Assembly: GCF_000801105.2 (NCBI RefSeq)
Contig: NC_079517.1
Coordinates: 13,082,001-13,146,000, forward strand
Origin: Raphanus sativus
Lineage: Eukaryota > Streptophyta > Magnoliopsida > Brassicales > Brassicaceae
Reading direction: 5' to 3'
DNA: 64,000 nt
Notes under the pieces: generated by a model
Seen by the model: only the letters and a program-made list of their open reading frames with translations
Databases searched by the model: none
What the model was told of the DNA's origin: nothing
Translations under genes and position numbers: made by a program
Shown here: in pieces, positions 1 to 11,375 of the stretch
Numbering within the stretch: the first letter of the stretch is position 1
Layout: the number at the start of each line of letters is the position of its first letter

Positions 1-356
1 TTGAATTTTTTGGATGAATATGGAGAGAAAGTGAAAGAAATGTTGTTTTTAGTTCATAACAATTGAAACAGAGAGAGTGTAAAGAGATTTACGTGCATTA
101 AAGGGCATTAAAAGCTCCAAACAGTTCGTACAAGGTTGTTCCCACTATTCATTGCAGTGGCAATATTGTAAATACTTGAAGAAGATGAGGTTGAGACACT
201 AAAGAAGCCATTTTCGAAAAAAAAAAAATTAATAGCATTTTCGTAGATAAAATGCAGGTGTGGGGTTAAAAACTCAAAAAAAAAATGAGTCAAAAGAAAA
301 GGTTAGTTTTCTGTTTGACTTCAAATTTTGAGTCACTTTTGCAAAAAGCCCTTATT
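1..356. other. AT-rich intergenic DNA, no gene seen
   Basis: Short homopolymer runs and no supported reading frame. It ends where homology to the Helitron repeat begins, so it may be the sequence that truncated that Helitron on its 5' side. Confidence 0.5.
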
Positions 357-1697
357 TATATTTAACTTAATTAATATTAAATATACATCATGCCTAAAAC
401 TAAAGAGCTAACTAACTAATTTATTATTTTAAACTAATGAATATAATTTAATTAATATGAAACTTAACAATAAATTAATTATATTTTAATTATTAATGTG
501 ATAAATAATGATATATATATATATATATATATATATTAATTTGTATATATACAGCTATATATTAATCCAAATGAAAAAAAACAATTTCTTCAAAACCCTC
601 ACTAAATATATAAAAATATAATTCATATATTTAGAGTATTAAAATTAGATATACATATATATATATATGATAATATTAGTAATAGTTTGATACTATAATA
701 TTTTGTATACGATGAAACAAGTTATTATTGATATTTTTACAAACATAGTTTTACGGGTTATTCAAACACATGCAATATATTTATCAAATATTAACTAATT
801 CAACAAATATATTAACACAATTATATCATTAAACACTACACTAAAACATAAATTGATGCAAGAGAGTATGTGTCAATAGTTTAATTAGTTGTAAAATATA
901 ATTACATATACATAAGAAAAATATAAATATAAATTAATATATAATACAAATATAAATCAAAATTAAAGCGATTAATGAAATTAACTTTTAAATTTAACAT
1001 AAGTCATAAACAAAACATCAAAAAAATCTAATAAAATGTGACTAACAAAAGTAAACTTTCTAAATAAATGAAAATTATATTTACAAACATAAATCAGTAA
1101 ATTGTAATAGACGTATATAAATTGTTGATGCTCAAATATATTTTATTTTTAATATGCATCCTCTCAAATATTGATCCATTACGCTTACAACAAGATGAAA
1201 ATTTAGTTTGACTAAAAATAGTATTAAATATGGAACATCACTTTCATTATAACCGGATTCAAGTGATTGAAACACAGGACCCTTTCCACTTGGGTGACGA
1301 CATGCATAAGGTTTGACGAGCATTCTCGGGTCCATCATTCATCTAAATATTCATGAAAATATATTAGAATACTCTAACTATAATAATTTAAGTCAAACCG
1401 GATTGCATATTGGGTCATCTATTAGTTCAACCGATAGTCAGATCCTCGGTATTAGCTGTTATTATGAGTTTTATAGGAACTTTAAATATTTTTTTATTAA
1501 AAACTAAACCGGATTATATATGAGACCACAAAATTTGTCGATTTAACAGCGGGTCGGGACGGTTTTTAAAATACTCAATATAATGTTTCATTTATAAAAT
1601 CCAAATGTAGATACAATAAAAATACAAATTTATATCAAATAAATTTAGATTGTTTCAAAAATTATCCCGTGGTTTGAAACCGCGGGTCAAAATCTAG
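357..1697 (+). mobile_element. Helitron, 5'-truncated, first copy of head-to-tail pair
   Basis: The 3' end has the Helitron signature: a GC-rich hairpin (CCGTGGTTT / AAACCGCGG), a few bases, then CTAG at 1694-1697. From 357 on it matches the second copy (2278 onward) at an initial offset of about 1921 bp. It carries about 85 bp (around 1245-1335) that the second copy lacks, so the ends are offset by 1850 bp. The first about 580 bp of the second copy have no counterpart here. There is no helicase or Rep coding capacity, so it is a non-autonomous element. Confidence 0.75.
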
Positions 1698-3547
1698 TCA
1701 ATACTATTAAAACATGAGCAATATTTATCGACTATATTTTGGACTACAAAAAAAGTTATAACAGTCCAACTAAAAAAATACATTAATTATTATCACATAA
1801 TGTTTTTTTAATCTAACAAGTATCTATTAATAATGAGATATTATTCTATATGCAACCAATTCCTACATTCTGTGCAAAAGAAAATCGGTTTGATTAAATA
1901 TTTATATAAGAAACTTTTTATGTTTTAAAAACATTTGAAGAAAATACTTAACTTTGTTTTTTTGTTTTTATTATCATTCCACATACAGAATATAATAAAA
2001 ACAAGTTTTTTAAACAATTCAAAGCAAGTTAAGAGTTATGATATAAAATAAAAACATATCAAGACTTAAAATATATGTGTATTTAAATGTATAATGTGAA
2101 TACTAAAGATAAAATTTATTCAAAATAAACCAAAAGTAATATATAAATTGTAATAAATTATAGCAAAATAAAATAATGTTAAATCACATCAACTAATTTT
2201 GTTAATATATTTATAATCCACATGATCATTTGATCTTTTTATTTTTGAAAAATAATTATTTGTAACTTTTAATTAGTTATATTTAACTTAATTAATATTA
2301 AATATACATCATGCCTAAAACTAAGGAGCTAACTAACTAATTTATTATTTTTAAACTAATGAATATAATTTAATTAATACGAAATTTAATAATAAATTAA
2401 TTATATTTTAATTATTAATGTGATGAATAATGATATATATCTATTAATTTGTATATATACAGCTATATATTAATCCAAATGCAAAAAAAACATTTTCTTC
2501 AAAACCCTCACTAAATATATAAAAATATAATTCATATATTTAGAGTATTAAAATTAGATATACATATACATACATATATATATATATATATGATAAAAAT
2601 AGTAATAGTTTGATACTATTAATATTTAGTATACGATGAAACATGTTATTCTTGATATTTTTACGAACATAGTTTTACGGGTTATTTAAACACATGCAAT
2701 ATATTTATCAAATATTAACTAATTCAACAAATATATTAACACAATTATATTATAAAACACTACATTAAAACATAAATCGATGCAAGAGAGTATGTGTCAA
2801 TAGTTTAATTAGTTGTAAAATATAATTATATATATAAGAAAATAAAAATAAAAATTAATATATAATACAAATATAAATCAAAATTAATGCGATTAATCAA
2901 ATTAACTTTTAAATTTAACATAAGTCATAAACAAAACATCAAAAAATCTAATAACATGTGACTAACAAAAGTAAACTTACTAAATAAATGAAAATTATAT
3001 TTACAAACATAAATTAGTAAATTGTAATAGACATATATAAATTGTTGATGTTCAAATATATTTCATTTTTAATATGCATCCTCTCAAATATTGATTCATT
3101 ATGCTTACAACAAGATGAAAATTTAGTTTGATTAAAAATAGTATTAAAATTAGACCATCACTTTCATTATATATCCATCATTCATCTAAATATTCATGAA
3201 TATATATTAGAATAATCTAACTATAATAATTTAAGTCAAACCGGATTGCATATTGGGGTCATCTATTAGTTCAACCGATAACCAGATCCTGGATATTAGC
3301 TGTTATTATAGGTTTTATAGGAACTTTAAATATATTTTTTTATTAAAAACTAAACCGGATTATATATGAGACCACAAAATTTATCGATTTAACAGCGGGT
3401 CGGGATGGATTTTAAAATACTCAATATAATGTTTCATTTATAACATCCAAATGTAGATACAATAAAAAAAATACAAATTTATATCAAATAAATTTAGATT
3501 GTTTCGAAAAATTATTCCGTGGTTTGAAACCGCGGGTCAAAATCTAG
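1698..3547 (+). mobile_element. Helitron, complete non-autonomous copy
   Basis: It starts with TCAATACTATTAAAAC directly after the CTAG of the previous copy and ends with the same hairpin and CTAG at 3544-3547, followed by T. This 5'-TC...CTAG-3' structure without terminal inverted repeats or target duplication is diagnostic of Helitrons. Length is 1850 bp and there is no protein-coding capacity. The junction CTAG|TC with its neighbour makes an exact head-to-tail tandem. Confidence 0.8.
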
Positions 3548-3760
3548 TTGATTTTTAAAACCCAACATTACCCAAATAATAAAATTCAATATCTATCAAA
3601 AAGAGAGTAAAATCAGAAATACTAATATTTTTAAAAACAAATATTCGATCAGATCCGTAATATATATATATATATATAATTTATAATATTTTATTCACTA
3701 AATTAATCATTTTTTTAAATATGCAGTTTTAAAAGTTTTACAATGTAATATTATTATTTA
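3548..3760 (+). repeat. Direct repeat, copy 1 (about 215 bp)
   Basis: It begins TTGATTTTTAAAACCC immediately after the Helitron 3' end and recurs at 3974 with few differences. Homology stops near 3758. AT-rich, with no coding potential. Confidence 0.75.
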
Positions 3761-3973
3761 CTACTGTCGACGCACAACACAGATTTGGACAAATATAAAG
3801 ATTCTGTCTTTTGGTAGTTCAATAAAAAAGGTTCTTGTCCTTTTTTCTCTCTGTCAGCACTATAGACAAATTAACCTAATCCAAATTTTTAAATCCAACC
3901 CGATTTGATAAAAATGATTCCCAACCCAAAATGTATACTGAAAAGATATTGTTCTGCGATTTTTTTGGGTTAT

Positions 3974-4193
3974 TGATTTTTAAAACCCAACATTACCCAA
4001 ATAATAAAATTCAATATCTATCTGAGAGAGTAAAATCAGGAATATTAATATTTTTAAAAACAAATATTCGATCAAATCCTGAATATATATATATATATAA
4101 TTTTATAATATTTATTCACTAAATTAATCATTTATTTTTAAATTTTTAAAAATATGCAGTTTTTAAAAGTCTTGCAATGTAATATTATTATTT
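3974..4193 (+). repeat. Direct repeat, copy 2 (about 215 bp)
   Basis: Second copy of the 3548-3760 repeat, preceded here by GGGTTA instead of a Helitron end. It may show what the Helitron target A|T looked like before insertion. Confidence 0.75.
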
Positions 4194-5355
4194 TCTATTA
4201 GATTTTTTTTATTTTTGTTTTTTACGGATCAAATCAGATATTCACTAAAAATCTAAAATACTGGATAACTGAAAAAGTTATAGATAAAATGTAATATTTG
4301 AATCAAATCACTAAATTGATTATCTGTACATAGTAGAAAGGATCGCGAATATTCTTAAAATTTTAGATATAAGATTTTGTACCCGTGATTTGTCTTTCAA
4401 TATATAAAATCCATCAAAATATACAGATCTATTCAGAAATTTGTCCAAATAAGCAAGCCAGGTAATTATTTTTAAAGATGGTAGACTTTAGATGAAATCA
4501 AAATTGTGTTGTTTTTCTTTTTCCTTTTTAGTTTGCTGTTTGGTAGAAAGAAATAAAAGAATAAAAAACAAAACGAGCGAAATGTGAGCTAATAGGTGGT
4601 CAGGAAAAAAGAATCGTATCACACCGAACACGTCTTTGTGATCTGATATTAGTATATAATATATCACCACGATCTGCTGACCACAAAAATTTATAAATCT
4701 GCACTGTACATAACACTGATCAAGTCTTTTGTTTCCTCCTCGTTCCTCACATGTACAATAGTCCTTCCCATCGCCATTTATATATTTTATTCTTTAATCC
4801 TTATTATAAAATTAAACATAACATTACTCAGTTAAGTCTCAAATTATATGAAAACAATAGATGAAAGACTCTTGGAAAAGCATTTAATTGTTATTTATTT
4901 CTCAAATAAGGGTATAAGTGTATAACCCAAGCATTCCAGTTTCGGCTTTTTTGTTGACCACATAAACATCAAACATCACTCAGTTAATTCTCAAATTATA
5001 CGAAAATAAAAGATTAACGACTTTTCCCTCCGGGTTTTAGAGGGAATGCTTAATTACCTTGTATTTACTTTTTTACTATTTTCACAATCAGACTCAGTTA
5101 AAAGACCCATAAAAAACTAGTTTGGGCTTATCAAAGCAGAAGGACTCATATTTTATATTATAATTTATAAAGCCCATACAGAAGACGTCAGAGCGTGAGT
5201 TCCACTCTAGATAAAAGCACGTCAGAAGAAAATCAAAGTCAAGGCCAAAGACGCAAGTTCATTCCGCCGTGTCCATTTTCCGATTAAGTATTCAATTCTT
5301 CCTCGTCTCTCTTCAAGCGATCAAAACCCTAAAACCTAATCCAATTCGATTCCAC
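4194..5355 (+). other. Intergenic and leader region of the glycosylase gene
   Basis: AT-rich up to about 5100, then richer in C. A short repeated motif (ACTCAGTTAA followed by TCTCAAATTATA) occurs near 4828 and 4978. TGGGCTT and AAGCCCA boxes near 5126 and 5169 resemble site II elements of housekeeping promoters. No gene is seen apart from the 5' leader just before 5356. Confidence 0.4.
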
Positions 5356-6311
5356 ATGGGTGAACCTCAACCTTCTCAACCCCAATCACCAAAACCCAAA
5401 AACCCTAATCCAATCCCACCGCAAAACAACAACGACGACTCCGCCTACGTTTCCGGCTCAATCGTCTCGTCAACCACCATCGAAGCCCCACGAATCACCG
5501 AGCTAAGCAATGTATCATCCACTCCTTCCAAAATCCCCCTCCGTCCTCGAAAAATCAGAAAGCTTTCTCCCAACAACGATGCTCACGCCGTGACGCCGCC
5601 GCCGCCGAGACCTAAACCATCGCAGCCACCGAGGATCCATGCAAAGTCTCTCACTTGCGAGGGAGAGCTTGAAGCAGCGATAACCCACCTCTGCGGCGCC
5701 GATCCTCTCCTCGCGTCGCTAATCGACACCCACCCACCGCCAAAGTACGAGTCTTTCAACACTCCCTTCTTGGCCCTGATCCGAAGCATCCTCTACCAGC
5801 AGCTCGCTGCCAAAGCGGGCAACTCGATCTACACCCGCTTCCGGAGAACGTCATCCCTTTAACACCTCAGGAGCTTCGTCAGATCGGCGTCTCGGGTAGG
5901 AAAGCGAGCTACCTCCACGATCTCGTGAGGAAGTATCGGAACGGGATCTTGTCGGATTCCGGGATTCTGAGCATGGACGACAAGTCTCTCTTCACGATGC
6001 TAACGATAGTCAACGGGATCGGGTCTTGGTCGGTTCATATGTTTATGATGAACTCGCTTCATAGGCTTGACGTGTTGCCTGTTAACGATCTCGGTGTGAG
6101 GAAAGGTGTGCAGATGCTTTATGACTTGCCGGAGATGCCTCGTCCTTCGCAGATGGAGGTGCTTTGCGAGAAGTGGCGTCTGTATAGGTCGGTCGGGTCG
6201 TGGTACATGTGGCGGCTCATTGAAGCTAAAGGGACTCCGTCTAATGCTGCGGCGATGAGTTCGGGAGGTGATTTGGCATTTACACAGTTGGATGACATTC
6301 AACAACAGTAA
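5356..6311 (+). pseudogene. HhH-GPD DNA-3-methyladenine glycosylase-like gene, frameshifted
   Basis: Homologue of the plant HhH-GPD (AlkA-like) base-excision repair glycosylases, which remove alkylated bases in the nucleus. The start is ATG 5356 (MGEPQPSQ); the frame is open further upstream but has no ATG there. The N-terminus is a Pro/Ser-rich, low-complexity tail with a basic RPRKIRKL patch. The fold begins around 'ELEAAITHLCGADPLLASLI' and contains 'SILYQQLAAKAG'. After TRF (about 5840) the frame runs to a stop at 5862, while the homologous protein resumes at 'PENVIPLTP' (5841) in another frame and continues to 6311. Relatives have roughly ten more residues here, so a small deletion not divisible by three is inferred. 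The second half keeps the helix-hairpin-helix 'VNGIGSWSV' and the catalytic Asp in 'LPVNDLGVRKG'. No intron explains the shift. Either it is a decayed copy or there is an assembly error. Confidence 0.8.
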
Positions 6312-6849
6312 CAACAACATCAGTCACATCTTTTGGACCCTCTTAGTGTGTTCAGTATCGGGTGGGTATAGTCAGCTACTGTATCTAAACGTAGTTTCTG
6401 TGCAACCTTGCTTTGATTTGTGTCCTTAAGTTTAGAACACTTGTATCACATGAGAAAGTACCATAGTTTTGTGGAGCTTAGGGATGTTCAAGAGTAGCAT
6501 CAATGCTGGGTAACGAAGTTATTGATACATTAGTCTTCTTATTGTCTACTTTTTAACAGGGCATGGGGCCAAACGTAGATTCCTTCCCACCATAAGTTGT
6601 TGTCTTCCTTGGCGTTAGAGGGATTCTGGTCCGGTCTTCAGCTACAGTCAGGTGAAAAGTTGGAGAGTTGTGCTGTGAAGAAATAAGAATAAAGCATCTA
6701 CTTTTGTAGAGACACAAAACTGAAAGATTATGCAGCATAAATCCTCTTTAGCCAAGTGTGAAGAGTATGTAAGATTTAGTTTAGCTGATGAACTTTGATT
6801 TTGAGACTTAAAAAATTGCTGTTGATATTCATTGTAAAACAGAGCCTAA
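6312..6849 (+). other. 3' flank of glycosylase locus
   Basis: Mixed-composition DNA following the stop codon, probably the 3' untranslated region and spacer. No further gene is seen. Confidence 0.4.
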
Positions 6850-7031
6850 GGCCATCTGCATTAAAGGCTCTTGTGGGGGGGGGGGGGGGGGGGTCACAGC
6901 ATTCCCAAGAAAAAAAGTATAAAAATAAGAGGAGAAGATGAACCTGCCCCTCAGCGACTCTTCCCAGTGAACCAATCCATCACTATTTACGCAGGCCCCA
7001 CCACCCATGGAGTTCACTGATGCAGATGCCC
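6850..7031. mobile_element. PIF/Harbinger-like (Tourist) MITE with TAA target duplication
   Basis: Terminal inverted repeats GGCCATCTGCATTA (left) and, reverse-complemented, GGGCATCTGCATCA (right) are flanked by TAA at 6847-6849 and 7032-7034, the 3-bp target duplication typical of PIF/Harbinger elements. Length is 182 bp, non-coding. A run of 19 G lies at 6875-6893, just inside the left end, and is very unusual in this AT-rich setting. Confidence 0.7.
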
Positions 7032-7034
7032 TAA

Positions 7035-7613
7035 GTCTTTCATTTTTCTCATTTGCTAATCGAAGCAAAAAAAATTATGGTTTTGCTGATGTTGAGAAGT
7101 CACAAGAAGCTCATAAAACAAAGAGGAGGTTATGTCATTGTTGTGTTTGAGGTGTCAAAGCACACTAACAAATCGTACTCTTATTGGAAGAAAATAAGAA
7201 CCTTTTGATGGATGCATTAGCTTTAGGATATTTCTATTATCAGTTTGAAGACAACATAGAAGATGAAACAATAAGACAGATCCTTCTTTCTCCTCCACAC
7301 AACTGAAACTTTGTTTAGTAAAAAGTGAGTTGGGAAAGTGAAGCATGTGAGACTGAGAAAACTTGAGAGACAAACAAATCTCATTAGCTAGAAAAGAACA
7401 AAACACGTGTTCTGAAACAGTAAAGTAACAATCGTTCTTGTTCTAGCTACAAAACAGGTTGGAAACACAAAACCCTAGTTTTATTCCCAGCAAAGCCATC
7501 CACAATATTATTTCATCAAAGTTTCTCAAACTAAGGTTAATAATAAAAGTACATAGAGCCAAATGGCACACCAGCAAAACGGGTGAGTGGGACAAGGCAA
7601 CCACAAGTGGGGT
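7035..7613. other. Spacer and 3' untranslated region of the OTC locus
   Basis: No independent gene is recognised. The part nearest 7613 is probably the OTC 3' untranslated region on the minus strand. Confidence 0.35.
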
Positions 7614-9316
<1,703 letters not shown>

Positions 9317-9606
9317 CGTCTCAATTGAGTTGATGGCTCTTTTTTAGTGACACTCTGCTTTACCTTATTGCTGGGTGACACTTGTTATTGGATCTCCATA
9401 ATGCCTATATTCAGTTGTTGTGCAGGCCGTATGTTTCTACATCTATGACATTATTTTTGCAAGTCTTTTGGGAATCAATAAAAAATTATACTTTTCAACA
9501 GTTTCGTTTTTTTCAGAAATCTTAACGTGATTAATCCTATTATATAATGAAAATTTATTTGTGTTTTCATATACCAGAAAAAACTTTAATCAAGCAAAAT
9601 AAAAAA

Positions 9607-9624
9607 TTTAACTTTAACATATTG
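9607..9624 (-). terminator. snRNA 3' box downstream of U4
   Basis: On the minus strand this reads CAATATGTTAAAGTTAAA. It fits the plant RNA polymerase II snRNA 3'-end signal CA(N)3-10AGTNNAA, a few bases after the end of the U4 homology. Confidence 0.7.
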
Positions 9625-9628
9625 TAGG

Positions 9629-9778
9629 GCTTTACTCCGAAAGGAACCCTTCCAAAAATTCTCGAAGGCCCAGGACAAGCTTAAACCTAGGAGGGGGTTT
9701 GGAAATAGTTTTCAACCAGCAATAGACGCGCCTCGGTTAGTACCTCATTAGCTGCGTCATTGCCCCAAGCGCAAAGAT
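9629..9778 (-). ncRNA. U4: U4 spliceosomal snRNA
   Basis: The minus strand from 9778 begins ATCTTTGCGCTTGGGGCA, the U4 5' end that pairs with U6 (stem II). It continues through the 5' stem-loop with its kink-turn (AATGACGCAGCTAATGAGG), the stem I segment TCTATTGCTGG, the conserved GAAAACTATTTCCAAACCCC, and an Sm site AATTTTTGG at 9652-9660 followed by a short 3' stem-loop. The 5' end is set by homology and by the TATA box about 30 bp upstream. The 3' end is approximate (9628-9634), placed before the 3' box. U4 escorts U6 into the U4/U6.U5 tri-snRNP in the nucleus. All key segments are present, so the gene looks functional. It lies about 310 bp upstream of the OTC start codon, same strand. Confidence 0.92.
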
Positions 9779-9804
9779 GGTTTTCGAAAGTGCACGCGAG
9801 ACTC

Positions 9805-9856
9805 TATTTATAGCGCAAGTATTTGAACTTCAATCATTTCGCAAGCGATGTGGGAC
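9805..9856 (-). promoter_or_regulatory. U4 snRNA promoter: USE and TATA box
   Basis: Minus strand: GTCCCACATCG at 9856-9846 is a perfect Upstream Sequence Element (consensus RTCCCACATCG). TATAAATA is at 9812-9805, with 33 bp between them. Spacing of about 33-34 bp marks plant snRNA genes read by RNA polymerase II; polymerase III types have about ten fewer. The TATA box is about 27-34 bp upstream of the U4 start. Confidence 0.92.
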
Positions 9857-9970
9857 GGGAATACAGGCATCATTTAAAACACGCAATCAGGCTTTATGCA
9901 TCTTGGGCCACAGAAATTGGACCTATAAAAATTCAAGTCCAAACAGATTTTTCGTATTTATGTTAAAATA

Positions 9971-9992
9971 AATTATTATTATTATTATTATT
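9971..9992 (+). repeat. ATT trinucleotide microsatellite
   Basis: Seven uninterrupted ATT units between the U4 promoter and the U1 gene. Confidence 0.8.
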
Positions 9993-10438
9993 GGCAACAA
10001 ATTAATTATTATTTTTATTTCACAAGTGAAATCTTTCTTTTTACTATTAATCGTTTCTTTGTCTGCGTCTTCACAATTGTTTTAATAAATACGGAATATA
10101 GCAAATTGTAATTCTAACTGGTAATATACATCATTATATAAACTCGAATTCTACACACTGTAAAACAAGAAATATACTATATTTTATTTTAAGCTCACGA
10201 TGGATTGAGCGTAAATAATACTCCATATATAAAAGCCCGGTTCGGATCGATAAAACATGGCTCTTTCGTTGATTAATATTCTCCCTCTTTTGATTATTAG
10301 TTAAGGATATAAAACCAACCGAAATTTTGGTTAGGCTTTGGATAATGGGCTTAATTTTCTCCTGAAACCGTATTTTTTAAACTGGGCTGTAATGGCGAAA
10401 TCTTTAGATAAAGAGAGATGAAAAATTATGACTATAGT

Positions 10439-10602
10439 TGGTAGGGACCGCGCGAACGCAGGCCCCCTCTCCCACAAATAATGACGCAGGCTCTTCCTCA
10501 TGGGAAGACCTTAGGCTAAGCACCCCTCCGCAGTGCAATGGAGGTCACTAGCCTAGGCCACTCGTCTTTTTGATCACGAGTTGACCCCGTCCAGGTAAGT
10601 AC
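10439..10602 (-). ncRNA. U1: U1 spliceosomal snRNA
   Basis: The minus strand from 10602 reads GTACTTACCTGGACGGGG: the 5' tail with ACTTACCTG that pairs with 5' splice sites is intact, though the first base is G rather than the usual A. Stem-loop I holds the U1-70K loop as GATCAAAAAG. Stem-loop II has CCTCC-ATTGCACTGC-GGAGG with the U1A-type loop, and stem-loop III has CTTCC/GGAAG. The Sm-like site TATTTGTGG is at 10480-10472, and the 3' stem ends GCGTTCGCGCGG and CCCTACCA. Length 164 nt, as expected for plant U1. All stems remain paired, so it is probably functional. Downstream, a sequence resembling the 3' box (CAACTATAGTCATAA) is imperfect. It lies on the same strand as U4, about 660 bp upstream of it. 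Confidence 0.93.
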
Positions 10603-10627
10603 TTAACTTGTTGCGCCAAGGCCTCGC

Positions 10628-10678
10628 TTTATACCCTCCCTCCCCAAGCAACTACATCTCTTTTAGCCGATGTGGGAT
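10628..10678 (-). promoter_or_regulatory. U1 snRNA promoter: USE and TATA box
   Basis: Minus strand: ATCCCACATCG at 10678-10668 matches the Upstream Sequence Element exactly and TATAAA lies at 10633-10628. The 34-bp gap is the RNA polymerase II spacing. The TATA box is about 30 bp before the U1 start at 10602. Confidence 0.92.
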
Positions 10679-11375
10679 GTAACTAAAACACACATCGTGC
10701 TGTTTGTAGCTCGTGATATTGAACAACGTGCTAGTCTTACCGTTGTTTGAACGGCAGGTCTTTTTGTATAATAGCATGGGCCAAAAGCTTAATACCCAGC
10801 TACAGTTATTGGCTTCCCCTCTTCCTGAGACATTGCTTTTGCACCCTTGTAATGGTTGCATTATATAATTTTGAACCCCCTGAGTATTTTATGCATATCA
10901 TTTTGTTTCTGATTTGTTCACTCTTTTCTTAACAACCACAACACAATTAGTTGTGAGAGCTTAGAAATCGGTCAAGTTTCATATTCGTATGCATTAAAAA
11001 TATTTCTTTGTAATTTGTAGTCATGTTATTATCCATGCATATATTAATTTATGTAAGTTAGAAAATGTTATGTTCATGATGATGCTCAAATTGCTCATGA
11101 GCTGAGAGAAAATGGTCTCTGAAATGAATAAATATATACGATGAATATCTACTGAACATAGTCTTCCGGAAATTCCCCCAAAAGTATCAAATTTCTCCTT
11201 TGCTTATGGACCGGGCCTCAATTTGGTATATAAAACATTGTTCTATCATATGGTGTATATGAACTTACCAACATACTCATAAAGCAGGGTACCACCACCA
11301 CCATCTCTCACAAGCTAGTAATCCAAGCTCTCTATGTCTCTTCACCGGCACATTATCCAAGCTCTTTATGTCTGT
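10679..11375. other. Spacer between U1 promoter and Sec14 3' end
   Basis: AT-rich, and it probably includes the Sec14 3' untranslated region. No further gene is seen. Confidence 0.4.

Noticed and set aside
6000..6320. 106-codon minus-strand open frame
   Set aside because: Antisense of the glycosylase C-terminal region; low-complexity basic sequence.
9777..9971. 64-codon plus-strand open frame
   Set aside because: It covers the U4 promoter on the opposite strand and has no protein-like features.
10652..10932. Small open frames on both strands
   Set aside because: They overlap the U1 promoter and spacer; no conserved protein.
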